Assembly: GCA_001970855.1 (NCBI GenBank)
Contig: LSSN01005586.1
Span: forward strand, 1-14,975
Direction: 5' to 3'
DNA: 14,975 bases
Origin: Smittium culicis
Taxonomy: Eukaryota; Kickxellomycota; Harpellomycetes; Harpellales; Legeriomycetaceae
A program made the position numbers and the translations under genes. Shown one piece after another: positions 1-8,693 of this stretch. The stretch's first letter is position 1. Every line of letters starts with the position of its first letter. The notes beneath the pieces were generated by a model that was not told the DNA's origin, made no database searches, and worked only from the letters and a program-made list of their open reading frames with translations.

Positions 1-538
1 GCTTAATCTCTAATTGCTTAATCTTTTGCCTCTGTAATTAAGGGATTTGCCCAATACAAAAAAAAATTCATATCCTTATCAAACGAAAGCCATTCCTTTT
101 TTTTTTTTTTAAACGGCGCATATATTCACTTTTTTAGCTCTCATCCAAGCTTGTTGTTTTGTTGAAGCTTTTTTTGTTTGTTTTCTTTTTGGTTGACTTT
201 TCTCTTTCATTATACACTTCAAAAAAATTAATAAGGTTAGTAGCTCCTCTCATTAAGTTTCTTGTATTGCCTCCTACTTCTTGCACTACTCCTTATTCTC
301 TTATCTCTCATTATCCCATACTTGCTCTTTCACTCACACCCTTATTTTTACTACCTACCTACTATCCACCTCATCTTTAAGGTTTACCTCCAATCTTCCT
401 AATCTATACATCTTCCCAAACATACCTCGCTCATATCTCTAATCAATATTACTCTTTCTCAATTACTGACCCCTTATATTTTAATCTTTTACCCCTACTA
501 ATTTCTTCAATTTCTTTTTTTTTTCTAAATCAGTAGCC
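1..538 (+). promoter_or_regulatory. Upstream region and pyrimidine-rich leader of beta-tubulin
   Basis: No gene is supported here. The stretch from about 241 to 535 is almost entirely C and T on the plus strand, with only scattered purines. Pyrimidine-rich tracts just upstream of the start are common in highly expressed fungal genes, and this gene also has a strong C-ending codon bias. A run of 14 T lies at about 97-110. The sequence just before the ATG ends in a T-rich stretch followed by CAG at 531-533, which resembles a 3' splice site, so a 5'UTR intron is possible; GT candidates occur near 235 and 382. The open frame at 159-380 is a by-product of the pyrimidine bias. Promoter elements cannot be placed exactly. 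Confidence 0.45.
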
Positions 539-1994
539 ATGCGAGAAATCATTCACTTACAAACCGGTCAATGTGGTAACCAAATCGGTACCAAATTCTG
601 GGAAACCATCTCTGCTGAACACGGAATCTCTGATAACGGTAACTACGTAGGAAACAACGGCCTCCAACTTGAACGCATTGATGTATACTACAACGAAGCC
701 AACAAAGGCAAATACGTTCCACGTGCCGTCTTGGTTGATCTCGAACCTGGTGTCATGGATACAGTCCGCTCCGGTAAATTCGGCCAACTCTTCCGCCCTG
801 ACAACTTCGTTTTCGGTCAAAACGGTGCCGGTAACAACTGGGCCAAGGGTCACTACACCGAAGGCGCTGAACTCGTCGACCAAGTCTTGGATGTCGTCCG
901 CAAGGAAGCTGAAAACTCAGACTCCCTACAAGGTTTCCAAATCACCCACTCCCTAGGTGGTGGTACCGGTGCTGGTATGGGTACCCTCTTGATCTCTAGA
1001 ATCCGTGAAGAATACCCAGATCGTATGATGAGTACTTTCTCCGTTGTCCCCTCTCCAAAGGTATATCCTCTCTTTTTTTTCACCTATCTCTTTCCCTCCA
1101 TAATTCCCCATATTAATCTTTTTTATTGCCCTCCACTTTTAGGTCTCCGATACCGTCGTTGAACCATACAATGCTACTTTGTCCGTTCACCAACTTGTCG
1201 AAAACTCTGACATGACTTTCTGCATTGATAACGAAGCTCTTTATGACATCTGCTTCAAGACCCTTAAATTGAAAGACCCTGGCTACGATGACCTCAACTC
1301 CCTAGTCTCCATGGTCATGTCTGGTGTCACCACTTGCCTCCGCTTCCCTGGTCAACTTAACTCTGATCTTCGCAAAACCGCTGTCAACCTCGTTCCATTC
1401 CCACGTCTCCACTTCTTCATGGTTGGTTTCGCTCCTTTGGGCGACTCAAAGAACGCCTCTTTCCGCAATATCACCGTCCCTGAACTCACCCAACAACTCT
1501 TCGATGCCCGCAACATGATGGCCGCCTCTGACCCCCGCCACGGTCGCTACCTCGCCGTCGCTGCCATGTTCCGTGGTCGCGTCTCCACCAACGAAGTTGA
1601 AAACCAAATGCTCCAAGTTCAAAACAAGAACTCCTCCATGTTCGTTGAATGGATCCCCAACAACGTCAAAACCGCCGTCTGTGACATCCCCCCAATCGGT
1701 TTGGACATGTCCGCCACTTTCATCGGTAACAGCACCGCCATCCAAGAACTCTTCCAACGCGTCAACGAACAATTCACAGTCATGTTCAAACGCAAGGCTT
1801 TCTTGCATTGGTACACTGACGAAGGTATGGACGAAATGGAATTCACTGAAGCTGAATCAAACATGAACGATCTCGTCTCTGAATACCAACAATACCAAGA
1901 TGCCGCTGTCGACGAAGACTTTGGTGGTGATGATGGTTACCATGAGGAAATGAACCAAGAAGATTATATCCAAGAAGAATACCAACACGAATAA
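539..1994 (+). CDS. Beta-tubulin (one intron, 457 aa)
   Basis: Beta subunit of the alpha/beta-tubulin dimer, which binds and hydrolyses GTP and polymerises into cytoplasmic, spindle and ciliary microtubules. Exons are 539-1060 and 1143-1994, split by an 82-nt intron (GTATAT...TTTTAG, phase 0) after residue 174, between SPK and VSDTVVEP. The protein starts with MREI, the beta-tubulin autoregulation tetrapeptide. It has QCGNQIG at 11-17, the GTP-binding signature GGGTGAG at 140-146 (Ala in place of the commoner Ser, which the family tolerates), and FLHWYT and EAESNMNDL near the C terminus. The tail is acidic and rather long, ending EYQHE. Unusual sites are Met198 where Glu is typical, Ser165, Leu257, and a divergent M-loop at about 272-284. 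Codons strongly favour C endings, suggesting high expression. Family assignment is certain; which paralogue it is cannot be told. Confidence 0.98.
1061..1142 (+). other. Beta-tubulin intron
   Basis: This 82-nt pyrimidine-rich insert interrupts an otherwise continuous, highly conserved reading frame. It starts GTATAT and ends CTTTTAG. TATTAAT near 1110 is a possible branch region about 30 nt from the acceptor. Removing it restores the conserved [16 protein letters not shown] junction exactly. Confidence 0.95.
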
Positions 1995-2357
1995 TTCTCT
2001 TTATTAATCTACCCCAACTCCACATTCTTTCTAAAAAATAATTTTCTTACTAATATCCTACTTTTTACATCCCCCTCCCCCCCTCCACCAATCATATATT
2101 CCATCTTTTTTTTTCTTTGACTAAAAAAAAGTTTATAAGAATAATATCCAATCTTAATAACAACCCATTTTCCATTTCTATAAAACTTGTGTAATTGTTT
2201 TTTCACTCCGTGCTATCCCTCTTTTCAGAATTTCTGCTTTATATTAATCGCACCACACCTTTAATTTTAAAACTACTTTATATTATGTCAGAACTATGTC
2301 GATTATTATATATTTTTTGTTATCTTGCTATCTTTTTAACTATTATTTAATTAATAA
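1995..2357. other. 3' flank of beta-tubulin, no gene seen
   Basis: AT-rich sequence with pyrimidine-rich patches. It should hold the tubulin 3'UTR and polyadenylation site, but no clear AATAAA-type signal stands out. The minus-strand open frame at 2009-2206 is low-complexity and resembles no family I know. Confidence 0.6.
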
Positions 2358-3185
2358 CTATTTTTTTATCATGCGGTCTTGAAGCGCATCAAGGACGTAC
2401 TGGGCACAACCTCGGTGTTCATGATCACCAGCACAGTCCTTTAGCATATATACAACAAGTGGCCAACACCAAATTCATGGATTGTCGACCTCTTCAATGA
2501 ATCATTGAAAGTCAGGATGGCCAGCTCGCTGACGGAGAGCGCTCGATGGATAAAAAAATTTTACACTAAATATTCAAACAGCCAGACTATAATCACGATA
2601 GTCAATTGGATACAATAAAATCACCAGTCTGCCATCCACCGGCGGTCGACGAACTGGAAAATCAGGGGAAAAATGCAACTGAGTTGACCTTCAAGAAATA
2701 CCTCCAAGCCTGAAGCTGGGCCTCCAGGAAATTTAAAAAATGCACATGGGCACATTCCTGACCGCCCAGCGCTTGTCGAACATGAAAAATCGTCGACCAA
2801 AAATTCAAAATTTTTTGCCCCTGCTGCAATTTGTGTGTTCCTAATACGGTCGACCATAAACTTCCGGGCTGCACCCTGTATCGAAATCATCAATCATCGA
2901 CGATCGTCTGTCTCATACCGACGCCGATCAGTTTTGACGAAAAAAAATTTACCTTCTAACTTCATCGAAGCTCGTTTTGGGCTACCTGGAAAACTTTCTG
3001 GTGGAATAGAGGAGGTCTAAAAAATATTTGAGCCAGCTTTGAACTGGAAGCAGAAAAATTTTTTAAACGGCACCCATGTGCCCAGAACACTTATATTGCA
3101 AAGTATAAGCGGTTCGACAGCCTCATTTACCCAATTCACAGTGAGTATGGAGCTTCTAGAGCGGCGGAGGGAGTTTCTCCTGAAT
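2358..3185 (-). pseudogene. GC-richer island with broken coding-like fragments (decayed transposon or pseudogene)
   Basis: The island is visibly richer in G and C than the DNA on both sides and has no intact gene. The minus strand shows several protein-like open fragments in different frames: 2949-3140 (broken by three stops, contains YKCSGHMGAV), 2662-2880 (contains QALGGQECAHVHFLNF), an overlapping frame at 2621-2893, 2441-2560 (contains SELAILTFNDSLKRS and HEFGVGHLLYI), and a 29-residue terminal piece at 2358-2447 starting MLKDCAGDHEHRGCAQY. Codon-like composition and frame changes fit a decayed gene or transposon relic; short decayed introns could also explain some shifts. I do not recognise the family. 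No convincing terminal repeats or target duplications were found. The opposite strand has an ATG frame at 2835-3020 which I consider less likely. Confidence 0.4.
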
Positions 3186-3200
3186 TTACTTTTTATTTTT

Positions 3201-3218
3201 TTAGATTAGATTAGATTA
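3201..3218. repeat. Short TTAGA tandem repeat
   Basis: The pentamer TTAGA is repeated about three and a half times, at the boundary where the GC-richer relic gives way to the AT-rich desert. It lacks the extra G residues of the common TTAGGG telomere repeat and is probably a simple microsatellite. Confidence 0.6.
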
Positions 3219-3290
3219 TTGAATACTTTATAATTATGATTAAAAAAATCTCAAAGAAAAAAAAAATATCGTAAATACAATTAATATAGT

Positions 3291-3494
3291 ATGTTGAAAA
3301 TTAAATGTAAAAATCTTGACTCGTGTCTTTTGTACAACCTGAATAATATGTATGTGTTTTCCAAAAAAACTTACTTTCAAAATACAACATTTGATTTAAG
3401 AAAAATTAATTCCATACAGTTGGATTGTTTTGTTTATAATTTGAGCAAAAATGAAATTGATATTTCTCGAGGAAAATTCCTAAATACATCCTGA
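3291..3494 (+). CDS. Doubtful 67-aa open frame in AT-rich DNA
   Basis: The frame opens with a true ATG and runs 67 codons to TGA. The product is rich in Lys, Asn, Leu, Phe and Ser, as expected from AT-rich sequence, with no recognisable motif, signal peptide or membrane segment. One run of this length is expected by chance in a desert of this size and composition. Listed for completeness only. Confidence 0.1.
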   Translation: MLKIKCKNLDSCLLYNLNNMYVFSKKTYFQNTTFDLRKINSIQLDCFVYNLSKNEIDISRGKFLNTS

Positions 3495-6400
3495 TATAAA
3501 TGTGATTTCGCTATATCTTTGTGATCTGAAAGTAGTTTATTAAATATATTGAAAACTTCTCAGAATTAAAAATGTAAAACTTTTCAAAAGATCAACGAGT
3601 ATATTCAAAAAAGCTTTTGAATAATTGAGTATAAAAAAATAATAAAAATTATTGGATAATATAATTTTTTTCGAATTTTAAGGTTTTTTTTAAATTAAAA
3701 TCAATTAAAATAACTTCATAATATACATTATATAGAATTTGTATTGATTGATAAATATGAAGTTAAAGATATTCCCAAAAAAATTTCTATTATTTGAATT
3801 TTTAGATAATATCCGCTGTTAATAGCCCAAAATATTAATTATATTCTATTAATTTTATGAATATTATTTCTGTTTGATTTTATCCATTGTAATATTTATT
3901 TGATACATTAATATTTCGATGTCCAAAAATGATTAAATAAGTGTAAATGATAAAAAAAAATCAAGAAAGACAAAAGAAAAATATCCTTTGAATCTATTAA
4001 TAAAGATAATTTAATTATATCCTCAATATAATTAGCTTTAATCGCAGGAATTTATTGAATTCATTAATTTATTAAGATTATTTTATTTTTAAATCCAATT
4101 AAATTAATCTAAATAATAATTATTAAAAAAGGGGAAAAAAAGATAAAAAGAAAACTAGTTTATATCAGCTAGACTCATAAAGTATATTTAATGTTATTTA
4201 ATACTAATATAAATTTATATCTAATTTTAGGAGTTTATATTAGAAATTTAATCCTAAATAGGAACACGAATGTCATTGTATAGAGAATTGTAGCTTACGC
4301 TTTGTATTAAATCAAAAATCGGATTGTGGATAATAGATAATTATATCCCATATTCTTTAAGGATTTTATTTATCTTTAGCGCTAGGATAAAATAAATTAA
4401 TAATATTTTCAGCAATTAATTGAATAAAATTGACAAAAAATTTTAAGAAGCGTATGAGATATCATAAAAGATTAAAAAATACGTTAAAATTGGATAAAGC
4501 CTTTAGGTATATTACTTTGGTTCATTTTCTATACCTTATTGTATAATATTGAGCATACTTAAAAAATAAGATTAAAATTAAACGATAAAAAGATAGAGAA
4601 ATAAAAAAAAGTAAATTTCTGTAGTTTCAATACTGGAAAAAGTTATTCCAGAATTTCGACCGTTTTAAAATTTTTATGATTTACCTTTTCTTCATTTAAA
4701 ACTTTTTTATGTGCATTAAATAAGAAAAAGTCTCCAAATAATTTAATTATAAGGTTTTATTGAGTAATAATCATACAATAAAAGAGCATTGGGAATTAAA
4801 AACAATATATATAATAAATTTAAAAGCTAAAATTTGCAAATTTGGAAATTATTTATGAAATTTTATTGAAATAAAGAATGCGATTTGGTTATGAAACTGA
4901 ATTATAGGGGTAATTATAAGCCTATTTTAATTAGCTCATAACAAAAAATAATATATAAATAAAGTATGAGGAATTTTTAAAATTATTTACAGTACAAAAC
5001 ATAATAAAAAGATTATTTATTAATAATTAATTCTCTTATCAGATTAATAAAAAAAAAACATTATTAAAATTATAGATGGTACGCAGTAATTAAAAAAAAT
5101 TATATAATTTTGTTGATTTTTGGATTATAGATTAAAAATTAATTAATATTTACTCTTTGATAAATCTTTTTATCTATTTCTGCAATGAAAATAAAGATTT
5201 TTACCAGGAATTAATAATTATTAAAATAGCACCGTTTTTTATCTATCTTCTAATATTTATTGGACTTAAAGTATTTATATTTTATTTATTTTGCTATTTT
5301 AATAATTAAAAAATTAAAAAAAGTTATATTTTCCATTCTAATTTAGATATAATTATCAGGAACAATTTATGTATATAAAAAAAATTTCATAAAAGGGGGA
5401 AAAAATCATTAGAATCACTATGAAAGTTGATTTTAATTCTGATTTCAAAGAAATCTGAATTTATAAAATCAGGGCGATGGTCACTAGGGTAGTTTTTACA
5501 AAGAAGCGCGATTTCATTGTATATATGATTAAGTGTTTCATGTTAAATATTTACTTAATAATCTATTTTATTACACGTACTTATCTAAAATTTAATCTAG
5601 TAAATTTACTATCCTTTTAATAGTTATTTTATAGAAAAAATATCTATTAAGAAGATCCAATAAAAAAAAGATTTAAAAAAATAAAATCCAAAAAAAAAGA
5701 ATATCAAACCTTAATTTTTTTTTTTTTTCAAAATAAAAAATTGTATTAAGGACTAAATGGTTTGAGAATAATAAAAATGACCAGCCAAAACTATATAAAA
5801 CGGTAGGCGGAGAAACGTGGATTTTCAGAAAATTTAAATTAACTTTCCAATTTTTTGTGTATTAGAGAATAAGCTTTAATTTAATTTTTATAAAATTAAT
5901 TTTAAATTGATGATTAAATAGTTTAGCGGCATATTTTTTTATTTCAATATAGTTCTGAATATTTTAATAAATCATTATCTATGAAAGTTTATTTTGTTAG
6001 CGAACTATAAAAATAAACTGATATTTTTTTATAACATCTTTATGAAAAATAGGTTTAAATTCCTGAAACAATATCTTTCCACTGATAATATTAGTTCTGT
6101 GCTTTTTATTAATATAAAAACAAAATTTTATCTTTTATTATAGTATTTATAATCATTAATTTGAAATGGTTTAATTCAGCGCTTTTATTTATAATTTAAA
6201 TATTTTGGCCTTTATAGTGAAATAAATAAAATAAAAACAAATATTTTTAATTTTTAACTTATTAATTTATTTACTATTTGCTTATGAATTTAAATAAATT
6301 AAATATAAAACACCAAATATTAATATTAATAAAATCGATGATAATAATAAAAATAATGATTTAAAAAAATTTCAACCTTAATATATCTTACATCTGATTC

Positions 6401-6635
6401 AACTTTAACGTAATTAAAAAAAATAATAACAAATCCAAATTAATATAAATAATGAATAGAATCAGCTCTATAATTCATAACTATCAATTTATCTAAATAT
6501 TAACAAAGAAGAATCTGTGAAAAATATTTAAAATAGGATTATCTTTACTTTTATTTGATACACATAATCAAATCTGTAATATATCACAGTAAAGACAGTT
6601 TGATTGCATCTAATCTAGACTTTAAAAGTATTATA

Positions 6636-6666
6636 GATAAGATAAAATAAGATAAAATAAGATAAA
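6636..6666. repeat. 10-bp tandem repeat GATAAAATAA
   Basis: About three copies of the decamer GATAAAATAA follow one another, led in by GATAA and ending GATAAA. This is a small minisatellite in the AT-rich desert. The GATA cores could bind GATA factors in principle, but no gene is nearby. Confidence 0.75.
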
Positions 6667-6732
6667 TTCTAGAATAACTTTATATACTTTTTTTGTTTAT
6701 AAAAAATTTGAATTTTTTTCTTATACATTAAC

Positions 6733-6750
6733 CATTTGATTTATCAAATG
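6733..6750. repeat. 8-bp inverted repeat with 2-nt loop
   Basis: CATTTGAT and ATCAAATG form a perfect inverted repeat around TT. A hairpin is possible, but short palindromes are common by chance in AT-rich DNA. Confidence 0.4.
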
Positions 6751-6833
6751 ATTTGTGGACTATATTTATAATTTTATCAGAAACGTTTGGGATAGTGTTT
6801 GTGTAAGCTAAATCATGTTAAAACTGAGGTAAA

Positions 6834-7013
6834 ATGTTGGAAAATATAAAATTTCCATCGCTGAAATACTTTCGAGGAATAAATACAACATCAATACCTA
6901 ATATAACTACCACAATTGTATTAGCTATTATCGGCAAACATACTATCATTCCAAATAGATATGATATCACATTGTTGATGTTCAATAAAATTGATAAACT
7001 TTACAAGCGATGA
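6834..7013 (+). CDS. Doubtful 59-aa open frame
   Basis: An ATG frame of 59 codons ending TGA, in one of the slightly GC-richer pockets of the desert. The middle is hydrophobic (TTTIVLAIIG, about residues 25-34) and the end is basic (KIDKLYKR). No family is recognised. It could be a small gene, a leftover of a decayed gene (a second short frame starting MSKAYNKG lies near 7110), or chance. Confidence 0.15.
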   Translation: MLENIKFPSLKYFRGINTTSIPNITTTIVLAIIGKHTIIPNRYDITLLMFNKIDKLYKR

Positions 7014-8190
7014 AAAAGTTCTTATAAAAAAATGATTAAGTGAGTTATTTTCTTTTTCGCTAAATCATGAGAAAAATAATATAACTTAGTAATTCAACAG
7101 AGTGCTGAATAAGATGTCCAAGGCTTACAATAAAGGGGACCAAAGATACAGAAAATAAGCTATCACACAAGTATATGATTTAATTCGTTCTATAAATATA
7201 ATAGAAATGTGACTCGCACAATTTTTGAGCGGTACACTACTATCCTCATTCATTCTTTACAGATAGTTGCGTTTTAGCTATTATTTTATAATTTAATACA
7301 AAGCAAGCTGTAATTTACTTAGTTATTACCTATTTTATTATTATTTAAGTAGAAGGTGTGTTAATCACAAGTTTAATTATGGGCTCGGTTTTATTTTATT
7401 TTATTCTGATTAGAGTTATAAAAGTGTACTATGCCAAATATTTCGAGTAAATATCCTTATACAATGTTTTGGAATTTATTAACCAGGTAATTATGATTAT
7501 TTGCATTCATATTTTTGATTAATTTACTTTTAAACTCTTTATAATTGTTAAAAAGTAGAAAGTGGTAATCAATGTTATACATATATTTATATGTATTATT
7601 AGAGACACAGTTTATTTTTTTGATTGATTATTTTTTCAATGTCTCAGAAATTTTTGAAATAAAATTTAGAAGCATATAAAAATCAGATAGTGTTTTTATA
7701 AGGTAAATTGACAGCAAAACATTACTATTCATGGTCAGTGGATAGAGTATATCTTAGAATTGATTTAAGAGTCTAGGCTGAAGTGATAGATTATGAAGAG
7801 GAAAGAGGGGAGGGGGTTATAGAATAATAGAATTTTTTATAAAATCTTATTGCTGTTAAATGAGATAATGTTTTTAAAACCTATCTCGATGTAGCTCGAC
7901 TGTTAAAGATTGTCAGCTATTTAAATGAGGTGGACTGATGATGGATTAAACTTAAGCTTTCGAGCTGCAGTAGGTCGCTTCTAAGCAACTGGATCCAAGC
8001 CAAGCTAAGTTTCTTGTAGTGAAATAAATGTAAAAAATCTATAATGTGTCGGCTTAATAAGCTTATGTATCAAATAGAGCCAAAGCATAAATATACACTA
8101 ACGAATCAAGAATTTTGTAAAGTCGCTAATGTTAAACAGCGGAAAAAAAAAAGCGAAAATGAAGTGTATAAATAGTGATTGGCAAATTCA

Positions 8191-8546
8191 AATTAGATCA
8201 ACATTTTTATCCAATGGACGTTTGATGAGTGAAAAAATGGGGCATTGTGTACCAATGAGATCTGCAATATAGGACTAAGGGTATAAAATAATGGTGTTTT
8301 TAGCGATAAAATGCGGATGGCTTTTGTAATAAAAAAGAGAAGACAGAGGATTAGAGAGGCGAAAATCGGGGAAGGAAAAGCAAACACAGAGGATCGCAAA
8401 ATAGACTGAATGAATAATTAAAAAAAATTTTTTTTTTGGAGGGAGAATTAGTATGGAGTAAATCGCTGTTTTTTGAGTGGAGCAGCTTTCTGTTTATTAT
8501 TTTTTGCTGATAAAATTGCTTTTTTGAAAGAATAGTTAAAAAATAA
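8191..8546. promoter_or_regulatory. Upstream region of ArgRS
   Basis: A spacer whose GC is higher than the desert's, with a purine-rich plus strand around 8330-8460. It should contain the promoter and leader of the ArgRS gene. ATGs here open only short frames, for example at 8453, where ATGGA is followed by GTAAAT, a possible 5' splice site. If that site is real, it could join in frame to acceptors ending at 8602 or 8635 and give the ArgRS leader an AUG start. The minus-strand open frames here start from non-ATG codons and look spurious. Confidence 0.4.
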
Positions 8547-8693
8547 AAGCTTGTAAAAGTGGCTCTTCCAATTAGCTTTATAAAGTTTCGCTTCACTCGC
8601 AGATTTATTAGTTTAGGTACTTCTCTAATCTTTAGGAATTTCTCTCAAACTTCAATTTCCCGCATAAGTCCTAAATCCTGCAATAACTCTTCA
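8547..8693 (+). other. In-frame, AUG-less N-terminal extension of ArgRS; likely mitochondrial presequence
   Basis: Between a TAA at 8544 and the first AUG at 8694 the ArgRS frame stays open for 49 codons and contains no AUG in any frame. Its translation has about nine Lys/Arg, no Asp or Glu, and many Ser, Phe and Ile. It contains RFTRRF and the motif RNFS, which fits the R-3 type matrix-protease cleavage pattern (Arg-x-aromatic/Leu before Ser/Ala). A GTG at 8559 has A at -3 and G at +4 (AAAGTGG), an excellent initiation context. The inference is that near-cognate initiation gives a mitochondrial isoform and AUG initiation gives the cytosolic one, as known for yeast ALA1 and GRS1. An unseen 5' exon carrying an AUG is the main alternative. 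Confidence 0.6.

Larger units (their letters stand above)
3186..8190. other. AT-rich gene desert of about 5 kb
   Basis: The region is extremely AT-rich (sample lines are only about 10-20% GC), full of TAA and TTA, and has no gene I can support. It contains short low-complexity repeats and slightly GC-richer pockets near 5470-5520, 5795-5825, 6830-7260 and 7870-8030. The only plus-strand ATG frames of note are 3291-3494 (67 aa) and 6834-7013 (59 aa). A rough stop-frequency estimate for such composition predicts about one run this long by chance. No tRNA-like or rRNA-like sequence was noticed. It may be an AT-rich isochore, mutated repeat DNA, or an origin or centromere-type region; the sequence alone does not decide. 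Confidence 0.6.

Noticed and set aside
159..380. 73-aa plus-strand frame upstream of beta-tubulin
   Set aside because: Leu/Ser/Pro/Phe-rich product caused by pyrimidine-biased sequence, with no independent support; more likely leader or promoter.
557..883. 108-aa antisense open frame across beta-tubulin exon 1, and similar antisense frames at 1446-1808 and 1619-1864
   Set aside because: Mirror images of a strongly biased, highly conserved coding exon; no family resemblance on the reverse strand.
3100..3125. GGTTCGACAGCC resembling a pol III B box (tRNA or SINE)
   Set aside because: The trailing CC spacing is wrong, no A box at the right distance and no cloverleaf can be drawn.
5273..5283. 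ATTTATATTTT matches the yeast replication-origin consensus
   Set aside because: Such 11-mers are expected repeatedly in DNA this AT-rich, and the consensus is specific to budding yeast.
7577..7596. ATACATAT...ATATGTAT inverted repeat
   Set aside because: Perfect arms but pure A/T-dominated sequence; likely chance, no gene end nearby.
7930..7950. TGATGA resembling a snoRNA C box
   Set aside because: No CTGA D box at a suitable distance downstream and no terminal stem.
7918..8070. Minus-strand stretch open for about 50 codons, contains HYKKLSLAWIQLL
   Set aside because: No ATG and no recognised family; the local composition makes a run this long plausible by chance. Kept only as a possible relic.
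8193..8596. Two overlapping minus-strand frames upstream of ArgRS that look membrane-like
   Set aside because: Phe/Leu/Ser-rich because the plus strand is purine-rich; the first starts from a non-ATG codon, and the second runs into the ArgRS 5' coding region.
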